Shown here: positions 16,617 through 25,020 of the stretch, in pieces
Position numbering within the stretch: the first letter of the stretch is position 1
Layout: each line of letters opens with the position of its first letter
Made by a program: the position numbers and the translations under genes
The notes under the pieces: generated by a model
The model's database searches: none
The model's input: the letters and a program-made list of their open reading frames with translations, nothing else
What the model was told of the DNA's origin: nothing
Assembly: GCA_023389155.1 (NCBI GenBank)
Contig: JAEWEV010000025.1
Span: 62,001 to 126,000, forward strand
Direction: 5' to 3'
DNA: 64,000 bases
Source of the DNA: Pseudomonadota bacterium
Lineage (GTDB): Bacteria > Pseudomonadota > Gammaproteobacteria > Burkholderiales > Burkholderiaceae_B

Positions 16617-18599
16617 TCAACTTTTTTCGGCAATAAGCAGCATTGGACGAAAGACGGATTTAACTGAAATTCGCTCTTTCTGCTTCAGGTAGCTTGCGAA
16701 GATTTCCTGCACGTGCATTCCGCGCTGTTCATGGAGTGTGCTCGCAGCCGCGTCGGCAGTCACCGCCGCGGAATCAGCAAGCGTTTGTTCCGTACCCTCC
16801 TCTTGTTCGCGCTTCCTCCCCTGACTGGCCTCTTCGGTCCCGCTATCGTGTGTTGCGTCATTTGCGAGAAATGGCAATTGCAATCCCCACGATGCCACTT
16901 GATAGGTTCTGTCGGGAATCAGCGGCTCGTTAGCGACCAATACTTTTGAGATCCGCTTGCCCTCAGGCTGATCAGGCGCGAGCCTATACATTAGCCCGCG
17001 GGTTCGCAACATATCAAGTTCGGAACGGAGAAATGGATCACGATTGAAAAGCCCGTCGGCAGCCTCTTCAAGCAGAGACAGAATCTGTCTCCCTTTCAGC
17101 GGACCAACAATCATTTCTGTGTTGCCAGCCGCAGTCTGGTTGACCACATCCTCTCGGGTAATGGTAGCTCCTGGCAATAACACACTGCCCCAGCGATATC
17201 CCGGGAAAACGGCGATATCAGCAGCAGTTTTCTCCAACATAGCGTCGAGTAAAAGCTCGTCCCAGCTCCCGTTGAAGGTGCCGCGACGATATAACAATCC
17301 ATCAGTCACTGCAAGCTTCTCGGAAATGTCATTCTTTGCAGATGCATATGCGGCCTTAACCAAACGCGACATGTTGCGATCAGCAGGCAAAAAGCTTTGT
17401 ACGACAGGTAGCAGGTTATACCGAAAATCGACCATGCCTTTTTTCCCGATCTGCATGTCCAGCACACCAAGGAACCTGCCTTGTGTGCCGGCATTGGTAA
17501 CCAGCGTTTTACCCTTTTTATTGGCAACCGGAATCGGCTCGGGCAAGGGTGTCGCGGACCGGCCTCCCAGAATAACATCGACGCCCGTCAGACGCGCCGC
17601 CAGCTTCAGATCTGTATCTACACCCGCACGAGACAACAATACAACCGCAGCTGCCCCGTTCTTGCGGACTTCATCAATCACCTCTTGCAGGGTAGCCAGA
17701 TCAAGTTTCACCTCAGGTTTTGCCGGGGTATCAACGTTTGCCCGTACGGCAGGCCGCGCTACTGACGCAACATGATGGCTGTGATTGGTTTGCAGATTAA
17801 GGGCTTCGCTTCCCGTCTCGTTATGAGCAACGTGACCGATAATGGCGACGGTGACACCGTTAGTTGTGAGTAACTCATAAGGTGCGAACAGCCTTTGGCC
17901 GGTCCCCTCACGAACAATGTTCTGCGCGATCCATTTGGACTGTGCCAAGCCAAGCTGTGTAGATCCGTCAGGCACCGATTCTGCAGGTTCCGCGGCCGAT
18001 TGTGTTGTTCCAGAACCTTGCTGTAAGCCTGTTGACCGCTGCTTCTTAGCGTTCTCGGTCGACAGTACGGTTGCGGCCTGAGCGCCGTCAGGTAGTGCCA
18101 GATCAATTTTCAAAGCACTTCGTATTTGATCAGATGCCTCTGTTGACGGCCATGGCGTTCCCGGTTTCTCAAAGCCACTTCCGCCATCGAGCAATGTGGC
18201 ATGCTTGCGAGATTTTCGCACAATCCGGATAAGCGACGCCAGATGGGCCACTCCGCCCAGCATACCGTAGTCATTGGCAGAAGCTTCATAATCCGCGCTG
18301 CTGAATGCATAAGCCTGGGCTGAACCAATCATCAGATTGTAATATTGCAGAAGATCGTCACCCGACAAATCAGGCGGATTGTTCCGTAGCGAATCTGCCG
18401 GTAGCTGCGCTGTAGGCTCGCGATAGTACAGCGGTTTCCATTGATCAAGAAGATCTGTGATATGCAGCAATGTCACATTTCCAAAGGGTGGAAGATCGTA
18501 AAATTGTTCCATCCCCTCTTGCGCACGCAACACAGCTGGCGCGACAGCGCCGCCACCAGCTGCCAGTATCAACTGAAGAAATGCCCGTCTGTCTATCAA
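16617..18599 (-). CDS. SoxB-like protein with degenerate metal site (putative pseudoenzyme)
   Basis: A 660-residue exported protein. A Tat-type signal (DRRAFLQLILAAGGGAVA) leads into the SoxB/5'-nucleotidase architecture: a metallophosphatase-like domain to about 410, then a C-terminal domain with LLYRRGTFNGSWDELLLDAM and GYRWGSVLLPG, both hallmarks of SoxB thiosulfohydrolase. The di-manganese ligands expected from SoxB are replaced: ITDxHAQ reads ITDLLDQ (47-53), DGGDxW reads DGGSGF (138-143), LLSHNG reads LLSRAG, and GHTHD reads GGRSAT. Low-complexity Ser/Gln/Glu-rich insertions lie near 170-215 and 590-630. The start is TTG with a strong GGAGG site. No soxXYZA genes are near. The frame is intact, so it looks retained rather than decayed. 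Confidence 0.8.
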   Translation of the reverse strand: MIDRRAFLQLILAAGGGAVAPAVLRAQEGMEQFYDLPPFGNVTLLHITDLLDQWKPLYYREPTAQLPADSLRNNPPDLSGDDLLQYYNLMIGSAQAYAFSSADYEASANDYGMLGGVAHLASLIRIVRKSRKHATLLDGGSGFEKPGTPWPSTEASDQIRSALKIDLALPDGAQAATVLSTENAKKQRSTGLQQGSGTTQSAAEPAESVPDGSTQLGLAQSKWIAQNIVREGTGQRLFAPYELLTTNGVTVAIIGHVAHNETGSEALNLQTNHSHHVASVARPAVRANVDTPAKPEVKLDLATLQEVIDEVRKNGAAAVVLLSRAGVDTDLKLAARLTGVDVILGGRSATPLPEPIPVANKKGKTLVTNAGTQGRFLGVLDMQIGKKGMVDFRYNLLPVVQSFLPADRNMSRLVKAAYASAKNDISEKLAVTDGLLYRRGTFNGSWDELLLDAMLEKTAADIAVFPGYRWGSVLLPGATITREDVVNQTAAGNTEMIVGPLKGRQILSLLEEAADGLFNRDPFLRSELDMLRTRGLMYRLAPDQPEGKRISKVLVANEPLIPDRTYQVASWGLQLPFLANDATHDSGTEEASQGRKREQEEGTEQTLADSAAVTADAAASTLHEQRGMHVQEIFASYLKQKERISVKSVFRPMLLIAEKS

Positions 18600-18715
18600 G
18601 CGTTACCTCCAACAATTTGCATCTGATATCAGCTATCACTGCAGTACAGCGTTGTTGATGTGATCACGAGCAAGCCGCGCCGGCGACGGTCTACCCCGTC
18701 ACCAAAGGTTGTCGA

Positions 18716-19318
18716 TTACCTGGGTTTGGTCGAAGCAATGCTTTCGCGCACCGAAAATTTATCGTACCACGCTTGCAATGCCGGAAAACGTTTTTTCCAG
18801 TCGTATTCTGGCAGACGGAAATCAAGATAATCGACGGCGCAGGCCAAAGTAATGGTAACGATATCAATCCTGTCCTCGAGCTCCTTAGCCTTGTCTTCAA
18901 AATATTGAAGCGCGGTGGTAATTTTATCAGTCTGACCCTGCAGCCATTCCTGCCATCGAAGCGCTTCGGGTCTTGCCAGCAGCTCGTAGCGAACCAGCAA
19001 CGCAGCCGCTATTGCACCATCTGCCGCAGCATGATCCGTCAATAGTTTCCAACGCGTCTGTTCATCACCGAACAGATTGCCTTTAAATGTGGTGTTCAGA
19101 TATTCACAGATCACCTTGCTGTCGAACAGCACCTGTTCGTCATCTGTGATAAAGGTTGGAACCTGGCCCAGTGGATTGAACGGGATGATATTCGCATCGC
19201 GATTGACCGGGCTGGCTGCTGACGGCACGCGCTCTATTCTGTCTGTGATACCAAGTTCTTCGGCCACAATCATGGCCTTTCGCACGAAGGGCGATGCGGA
19301 AGAATAAAAAATTTTCAT
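18716..19318 (-). CDS. Glutathione S-transferase family protein
   Basis: A 200-residue two-domain GST. MKIFYSSASPFVRKAMIVAEE is the thioredoxin-fold N-terminus with a serine near the glutathione thiol, NPLGQVPTFITDDEQVLFDSKVI contains the cis-Pro and the gamma-glutamyl-binding Asp-Ser, and the all-helical domain follows from about 90. Length is normal. The closest family members are YibF-like stress GSTs. It is 117 bp upstream of the SoxB-like gene on the same strand; a functional link is possible but unproven. Confidence 0.9.
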   Translation of the reverse strand: MKIFYSSASPFVRKAMIVAEELGITDRIERVPSAASPVNRDANIIPFNPLGQVPTFITDDEQVLFDSKVICEYLNTTFKGNLFGDEQTRWKLLTDHAAADGAIAAALLVRYELLARPEALRWQEWLQGQTDKITTALQYFEDKAKELEDRIDIVTITLACAVDYLDFRLPEYDWKKRFPALQAWYDKFSVRESIASTKPR

Positions 19319-19384
19319 GGATGTCTCCTTGTCAAAAACGTTTATTTGATAAATACAAAAATTGCGGCTTTTAGCTGTCCGCTT

Positions 19385-20614
19385 TTAGCTTTCCTTGAAC
19401 GGCGGGTGATTTACGACTACGATGGATTGCCTGGCTTTCAGTCTTCTGTCTGCCCAGGTTGCCACACCTGTGAATATTGCGAGAATCGCGCCCAGTAAAC
19501 ATGTTCCGGTCCATCCGGCATAAGTCCAGGCAATGGTACCCAACGTTGAACCTGAGGCTCCGCCAATAAAGTAACTCGTCATGTATACCGCATTCAGACG
19601 CGATCGTGCCTGCGGTAGCAGTGCAAAAATGATGGTCTGGTTATTGATGTGAATCCCCTGAAGCGCCAGGTCGATGATCAGCATACCCAAGAGAAACCAC
19701 CACAGATTGTCTATCCCCAGTAACAGGAATCCCCAACTGAGCAGCAGCAGAACAACACTGATTGTCGTCACTGTATCACCCAGGCCACGATCAGCCAGAC
19801 GCCCTGCGAGCGAAGCCATCAATGCACCCATTACGCCCGCAAGCCCCACCAGGCCAATTGCAACATCACTCAATCCATAGGCAGGTCCCGCGAGCAGCAG
19901 AGCCATGGTAGAGAAAAGCGCGCTGACAGATGCAAATCCCAGGCCTCCCATCAGCGCGCGCGTGCGTAATCGGGGCTGTTCACGCAACAGTGTAAACAGC
20001 GACGCAAGAATCGAACGGTAGCTATTGGATTGGGGGTTGCGCGATGATGGTAAGTTGAACCACAGCATTGTGGCGATGCCAAGCATGATCACGCCAGAGA
20101 CGAGATACACTGTCGACCAGCCACCGATACCCGAAAGCAGCCCGGCCACACTTCGGGCCAGAAGAATGCCTGTAAGCAGCCCGCTCATTACCATCCCAAC
20201 TGCCCGGCCACTGCGGGCCGGTTCTGAGAGAATGGCTGCCATGGGAACAAGAACCTGCGCAGCCACGGAAAACAGCCCCGCCATGCCCACGCCAGTAAAG
20301 AGCATCCCGCTATTTTGCGCGAAACCGCTGATAAACTGCCCGATTGCAGCCATTACCATGAGTGCCACTGCAAGGTGCCGACGCTCAAGTTTATCGCCCA
20401 GCGGCACGATAAACAGCAGACCCAGAGCGTAACTGACTTGCGCGACCGTCACGGTGATTGCTGCCCGGGTCTCTGTAATACCAAGATCAACGGAAATCGA
20501 ATGCAGTAGCGGCTGATTGAAATAGTTTCCACCTGCGCAAAGGCCGCAGGCAATGGCCATCAGGATAAGAACGGGAGTACTCAGGTACTGCTGCTGGGAA
20601 TTTTTGTGAGACAT
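19385..20614 (-). CDS. MFS transporter (YnfM/arabinose-efflux type)
   Basis: A 409-residue carrier with 12 predicted helices. GGNYFNQPLLHSISVDLGI and PLGDKLERRHLAVALMVM (loop 2-3 motif) are typical of small drug- or sugar-efflux MFS proteins. The basic end RRLKARQSIVVVNH is cytoplasmic. It lies 66 bp upstream of the GST on the same strand and may be co-transcribed with it. Substrate unknown. Confidence 0.85.
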   Translation of the reverse strand: MSHKNSQQQYLSTPVLILMAIACGLCAGGNYFNQPLLHSISVDLGITETRAAITVTVAQVSYALGLLFIVPLGDKLERRHLAVALMVMAAIGQFISGFAQNSGMLFTGVGMAGLFSVAAQVLVPMAAILSEPARSGRAVGMVMSGLLTGILLARSVAGLLSGIGGWSTVYLVSGVIMLGIATMLWFNLPSSRNPQSNSYRSILASLFTLLREQPRLRTRALMGGLGFASVSALFSTMALLLAGPAYGLSDVAIGLVGLAGVMGALMASLAGRLADRGLGDTVTTISVVLLLLSWGFLLLGIDNLWWFLLGMLIIDLALQGIHINNQTIIFALLPQARSRLNAVYMTSYFIGGASGSTLGTIAWTYAGWTGTCLLGAILAIFTGVATWADRRLKARQSIVVVNHPPFKES

Positions 20615-21051
20615 GTTACGGAAATATCAAATACTATATATTTAACCAGTACTATTGTAAAATTACCGCTGAGATAATTACTTCAGTTCACTCCCCTGGC
20701 AAGACTGGTCGAAATCACCTCCCAACTACGCTTCAGAGAAGCTAACGGTTTCTGCAGAGAGTCCAGGTTCAAAGGGCTTCAGGGATGAATAAAAGCATTT
20801 ATCTAGCGGCAAGGTTTTTGCCGGGCCGAGTTGAAACATTAAACCACAGCAGCCATTGCCAAATGCGTGATGACTGTACAAAGGCGAACTGTTTTTTTGC
20901 CTGGCAGCAATAATCCAGGCGTCCGTCTATAGGCGGATGTATTAAATTTCTATTGTGCCTGTCATTCGTATTGAATCTGCATTTGCGTTCTGCCTGCCGT
21001 ATCTATTGGATTGTATTTTCGTACTGCCTGTCATCATTCATTTCCCGTCCT
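20615..21051. other. Intergenic region between the MFS and alkB genes
   Basis: It contains the promoter region of the minus-strand MFS gene and a GCCTGG/CCAGGC stem-loop (about 20909-20930). Degenerate 34-35-bp repeats follow. A 42-codon plus-strand ORF (20785-20913) has a poor start context and is not called. Confidence 0.4.
20956..21050 (+). repeat. Degenerate 34-35-bp tandem repeats upstream of alkB
   Basis: TGCCTG occurs at 20956, 20991 and 21025, each followed by a similar T-rich stretch with CGTA and TTG words. Two full copies and one partial copy fill the alkB leader. Similarity between full copies is roughly 70 percent by eye. Confidence 0.35.
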
Positions 21052-21720
21052 ATGAGTAACCACAGTCTTTTTCCGCCCGAAGCGATGCCAATGCCACCTG
21101 AAGCTGGTAACGACCAGCAGCTGGGCGCGGGCGCATGGGTGCTGCGTGGATTTGCACTGGACTACGTGGACCGGGTGCTGGGACAGCTGCGTCAGATACG
21201 AGGCGAATCGCCCTTTCGGCATATGATAACGCCAGGCGGCTATACGATGTCTGTTGCATTGACCTGCTGCGGCAATGTGGGCTGGACCGCCGATAGGAAG
21301 GGATATCGATACGCTGATATTGATCCCGAAACGGGGAATCCATGGCCGGCCATGCCCGATGTTTTCAGGAAACTTGCCACAAGCGCCGCCCGGCACTGCG
21401 GATACGAAGATTTCAAACCCGATTCGTGCCTGATCAATCGGTATGTGCCAGGCTCAAAACTCAGTCTGCATCAGGACAAGGATGAAGCGGATTTTTCAGC
21501 CCCCATTGTGTCGGTGTCGCTTGGCATGCCCGCCATCTTTCAGTTTGGAGGACATAGGCGTAGTGATCGGCCCGAGAAAATCCCTCTGTTTCACGGCGAT
21601 ATTGTGGTGTGGGGCGGACCTGACAGACTGCGCTATCACGGCGTCATGGCGTTAAAAGATCATCCCCACCCGCAGCTGGGTTCCAACCGTATTAACCTGA
21701 CTTTTCGCAAGACGCGGTAA
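21052..21720 (+). CDS. alkB: DNA oxidative demethylase AlkB
   Basis: A 222-residue Fe(II)/2-oxoglutarate dioxygenase that repairs 1-methyladenine and 3-methylcytosine. SLHQDKDE carries the HxD iron ligands, RYHGVM the distal His, and RINLTFRKTR the 2-oxoglutarate-binding arginines. YADIDPETGNPWPAMP is the AlkB nucleotide-recognition lid. The frame is open to 20953, but MSNHSLF at 21052 gives the usual length (E. coli 216). No ada gene adjoins. Confidence 0.94.
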   Translation: MSNHSLFPPEAMPMPPEAGNDQQLGAGAWVLRGFALDYVDRVLGQLRQIRGESPFRHMITPGGYTMSVALTCCGNVGWTADRKGYRYADIDPETGNPWPAMPDVFRKLATSAARHCGYEDFKPDSCLINRYVPGSKLSLHQDKDEADFSAPIVSVSLGMPAIFQFGGHRRSDRPEKIPLFHGDIVVWGGPDRLRYHGVMALKDHPHPQLGSNRINLTFRKTR

Positions 21721-21750
21721 AGGCGTTTTGCGAACAAGGCAAAACAGCGA

Positions 21751-22701
21751 TCAATCTACAGTCGCACCAGAATCCTTGACAGCTTTACCCCACTTAACCA
21801 CTTCAGTACTGATAAATTCTGAAGCCTCGTCGGTTGTTTGCGGCAACGGAACAGCGCCCCGTTCAGAAATGAATGCTGACAGTTTGGAACCGTTTAGTGC
21901 TTTGACGATTTCGTCATTCAGTTTTGTCACCACATCACCTGGTGTGTCTTTCGGCACAAAAACCGCAGCCCACCCGGTTGCTTCAAATCCGGGAACGGTT
22001 TCTGCAACCGTAGGTACGTCGGGAAGATTTTCCAGTCGAGCAGAAGTCGTCACGCCAAGAGGTACCGCTTTTTTATCCTTGATATAGGGAAGCGCTGCAG
22101 TTACCGAATCGACCATGAGCGGGACCTGATTGCCGATAAAATCTGTTTGTGCAGGGCCACTGCCTTTATATGGAATATGTCGCAGTTTGATTCCAGTGGC
22201 CGCCTGGAACATTTCGGCTGACAAGTGCTGGGTTCCGCCAATTCCCGCGCTGGCATAAGCCAGCGATTCGGGTTGATTTCTGGATTTGTCGATGACATCC
22301 TGCAGTGAATGAATACCGGCTTGCGGGTTTGCCAGAAAAATCAACGGCACGGAAAAAACGCCTGATATGGCCTTCAGATCTTTTTCCAGACTATATCCGA
22401 CGTTTTTATAAAGCGTCTGGTTGACTGCCGCGGCGCTGCCTCCAACCACTATCGTATAGCCGTCAGGCTTGGCCCTGACTGCCTGCTGCATGCCAATATT
22501 ACTGCCCGCTCCGGCTTTGTTTTCTGTAATAACAGGCTGGCCCATGGCTTTACCAAGCTCATCTGCGAGCGCCCGCGCAAAAATATCGGTGGCCTGCCCC
22601 GGTGGAAACGGAATAATCATGGTGATAGGCTTTTCTGGATACGCGGCCATTGCGCTAGCTGATGCCAAAGCCATCATGATCGCCATTGCGGTTTTTTTCA
22701 A
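21751..22701 (-). CDS. Bug-family periplasmic solute-binding protein
   Basis: A 316-residue receptor. The signal is MKKTAMAIMMALASASAMA, then YPEKPITMIIPFPPGQATDI, VITENKAGAGSNIGM and KPDGYTIVVGG. The usual GGxxD is GQATD. It is the last gene of a minus-strand series with another Bug receptor, HMG-CoA lyase and a CoA transferase. A stable stem-loop separates it from the upstream Bug gene. Confidence 0.92.
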   Translation of the reverse strand: MKKTAMAIMMALASASAMAAYPEKPITMIIPFPPGQATDIFARALADELGKAMGQPVITENKAGAGSNIGMQQAVRAKPDGYTIVVGGSAAAVNQTLYKNVGYSLEKDLKAISGVFSVPLIFLANPQAGIHSLQDVIDKSRNQPESLAYASAGIGGTQHLSAEMFQAATGIKLRHIPYKGSGPAQTDFIGNQVPLMVDSVTAALPYIKDKKAVPLGVTTSARLENLPDVPTVAETVPGFEATGWAAVFVPKDTPGDVVTKLNDEIVKALNGSKLSAFISERGAVPLPQTTDEASEFISTEVVKWGKAVKDSGATVD

Positions 22702-22823
22702 TTTTCTCTCCCGGTCTGTAAAATTATGCCGATATCATATATGCAATAGAGCATATCAAGTAAACCTTTACAGCAAAGACAGAATTTTAATTTTATAGTC
22801 GAGCCAGCAGGTACGAGTCACCC

Positions 22824-22856
22824 AAGCGCTGTATGACATCGGGCCATACAGCGCTT
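22824..22856 (-). promoter_or_regulatory. 12-bp stem-loop between two Bug genes
   Basis: AAGCGCTGTATG and CATACAGCGCTT are perfect inverted copies around a 9-nt loop, 11 nt past the stop of the upstream Bug gene on the minus strand. There is no U-run, so it probably acts as an RNA stability or processing element, or as a weak terminator. Confidence 0.6.
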
Positions 22857-22866
22857 GCTAACAGGA

Positions 22867-23847
22867 TCAGTTTCCGCCTTTGATCCCAGCAGCATCGATG
22901 ACTTTTTTCCAGCGCGCCAGTTCCTCGCCCGTATATTTTCCCAGTTGCTCGGGTCCCATATATTCGGCAGTGGCACCCAGCCCTTCAGCTTTTTTCTTGT
23001 ACTCCGGCGAGGCCATGATTTTTTCTATCGCAGTGCTCAGGCGGTCCACAACCTCTTTGGGCAAACCCTTAGGCCCATACATGGCGAACCATGAGTTGAC
23101 CTGCAGATCAGGGTAACCGGCTGCACTTGCTGTCGGAACGTCAGGCAACGATGCCAATGGATCATTGCTTGTGACGACCAACGCCTTCAGGGCGCCCGAT
23201 TTGATATGCGGCAACAATGGTGGCGGCGTGGTGATCGTCATATCGACGACGCCTGCCAGCAGGTCAGTCAATGCGGGTCCCGTCCCTTTATAGGGAACAT
23301 GGGTGGTCTCGATCCCGGCCATCTGGTTCAACTGTTCGGTTGCGACATGCTGTAACGCCCCTGTACCGGACGATGCGTAATTGAGTTTGCCGGGATTATC
23401 CTTGGCATATTGCACCAATTCTTTCAGCGTATTGACTGGCAGATCCTTTTTCACAACCAGCACCTGCGGTGCGGACAGCACATTCGCAACAGGTGTAAAG
23501 TCGCTGACCGGATCCCAGGTCACTTTCTCAATGCTAGGTGTAATGACCTGATAGCCCGAATATTGCAGCAATAGACTGTACCCGTCTGGTTTGGCGCGCA
23601 GGACCTGCTGCGCAGCAATACCACCCGAGGCGCCCGGTTTGTTTTCCACGACAACAGGCTGACCTAGCTCCTTGCTGAGCGGATCAGCGATCATCCGGGC
23701 TGCCAGATCGGTGGTTCCACCTGGTGCAGCGGATACGATCAGGGAAATCGGCCGCTGCGGATAATCTGCTTGCTGAGCTGCGGCATTGAAAGCCATGCCA
23801 CTCATGGCCAGGGTAATAAGTGAGAGTGTAAGTCGTTTTTGTTTCAT
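22867..23847 (-). CDS. Bug-family periplasmic solute-binding protein
   Basis: A 326-residue receptor. Signal MKQKRLTLSLITLAMSGMAF, then YPQRPISLIVSAAPGGTTDL, VVENKPGASGGIAAQQVL and KPDGYSLLLQ. It is clearly diverged from the Bug protein encoded next to it, so the pair is not a recent duplication. It lies 143 bp after the HMG-CoA lyase gene on the same strand and may bind the acid which the CoA transferase activates. Confidence 0.92.
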   Translation of the reverse strand: MKQKRLTLSLITLAMSGMAFNAAAQQADYPQRPISLIVSAAPGGTTDLAARMIADPLSKELGQPVVVENKPGASGGIAAQQVLRAKPDGYSLLLQYSGYQVITPSIEKVTWDPVSDFTPVANVLSAPQVLVVKKDLPVNTLKELVQYAKDNPGKLNYASSGTGALQHVATEQLNQMAGIETTHVPYKGTGPALTDLLAGVVDMTITTPPPLLPHIKSGALKALVVTSNDPLASLPDVPTASAAGYPDLQVNSWFAMYGPKGLPKEVVDRLSTAIEKIMASPEYKKKAEGLGATAEYMGPEQLGKYTGEELARWKKVIDAAGIKGGN

Positions 23848-23990
23848 GTCGTCTCCGTTGTTTTAATGGTTCATTGTGATACTGTCTATCATCCCTGCTG
23901 AGCAGATATGTTCATTTGGTTATGACGAATGAATACCATGCTGCGCATTCCATCGTCATACGTGATTCTTGGTGGCTCGTCCAACGCCGC

Positions 23991-24929
23991 TTATTGAGTC
24001 TGTTGCAGCTGCCGCACGTAGTCTGGCACGGGATACAGAGTGTTCCGGGGACCCGCGGCCAGCGTCTGGCTGTTTACCGGGTGTCCGACAAGGGAAGGCA
24101 GATCACGACTGATATCCAGAATGGCGGTCAGATCAACGCCAGTGTCATAACCCATCAATTCCAGCATGTGAACCAGGTCTTCGGTTGTCGCATTACCAGA
24201 GGCGCCGGGTGCATAAGGACAGCCTCCCAGCCCGCCCAGCGAACTGTCAAAACGCACCGCACCGGCCTGCAGCGCAGCAATCGTGTTGGCCAGCGCCATG
24301 CCACGGGTATTGTGAAAATGCACGGTAACTTCAAGTTCAGTGAATCGTTCGCGTACCGCTTTGAGAAGTGTGCCGGTCTGCGTTGGATAGGCCATGCCGG
24401 TGGTATCACACAATGTCACGCCGTCAATCTCGAGTTGTGCGAAGCGATCCACCCATTGCAATACATCATCCCGTTCAATTTCGCCCTGCATCGGGCAGCC
24501 AAAAACGGTGGATAATGACACATTGATTGCCACATCTGTACTCTTGACTTCACGAATCACGGCCGCAAGCTGCTCGAATGACCGCTCGCGACTCATGCGC
24601 AGATTTGACAAGTTATGCGTTTCGCTAACCGACATGACCAGATTGATCTCGTCTACCCCACAGGACATCGCTCGTTCCGCCCCTCGCAAATTGGGCACCA
24701 GCACTGTATAAATGACATTCGGGTTACGCTTGATCTCGTGCATCACGACTTCCGCATCTTTCAGTGCCGGAATTGCCTTGGGCGACGTAAAAGACGTGAC
24801 TTCGATCTTGGCATAGCCACACTCACTCAGTCTATTCACAAATGCAATTTTGTCTTCCGTGCTGATAAACTGCGCTTCGTTCTGAAAGCCATCTCGTGGC
24901 GCCACTTCCTGAATAAACAATTTTTTCAT
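23991..24929 (-). CDS. Hydroxymethylglutaryl-CoA lyase (HMGL family)
   Basis: A 312-residue TIM-barrel lyase that would cleave 3-hydroxy-3-methylglutaryl-CoA, or a related 3-hydroxyacyl-CoA, to acetyl-CoA and a keto acid. VAPRDGFQNE is the N-terminal catalytic motif (Arg-Asp), VHFHNTRGMALAN holds the metal-ligand His residues, and GLGGCPYAPGASGNATTEDL contains the signature catalytic cysteine. Ribosome binding site GGAG, preceded by a 16-bp palindrome. It follows a type III CoA transferase gene, consistent with transferase-then-lyase catabolism of a dicarboxylate. Confidence 0.92.
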   Translation of the reverse strand: MKKLFIQEVAPRDGFQNEAQFISTEDKIAFVNRLSECGYAKIEVTSFTSPKAIPALKDAEVVMHEIKRNPNVIYTVLVPNLRGAERAMSCGVDEINLVMSVSETHNLSNLRMSRERSFEQLAAVIREVKSTDVAINVSLSTVFGCPMQGEIERDDVLQWVDRFAQLEIDGVTLCDTTGMAYPTQTGTLLKAVRERFTELEVTVHFHNTRGMALANTIAALQAGAVRFDSSLGGLGGCPYAPGASGNATTEDLVHMLELMGYDTGVDLTAILDISRDLPSLVGHPVNSQTLAAGPRNTLYPVPDYVRQLQQTQ

Positions 24930-24940
24930 TCTTGTACTCC

Positions 24941-24956
24941 TGACGTGCTCACGTCA
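24941..24956 (-). promoter_or_regulatory. 7-2-7 palindrome before the HMG-CoA lyase ribosome binding site
   Basis: TGACGTG-CT-CACGTCA lies directly upstream of the Shine-Dalgarno sequence. It could be an RNA hairpin controlling translation or a protein-binding site. Confidence 0.4.
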
Positions 24957-25020
24957 AAATCTCCCCCACTCTCATCCGCAGGTGAGCGTGTCGTACTGCT
25001 CTGTGAATCGGACCGACCGC

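Noticed and set aside
20785..20913. 42-codon plus-strand ORF with three cysteines
   Set aside because: Purine-rich sequence directly abuts the ATG, the spacing is poor, and the end lies in a stem-loop region; no support beyond an open frame.
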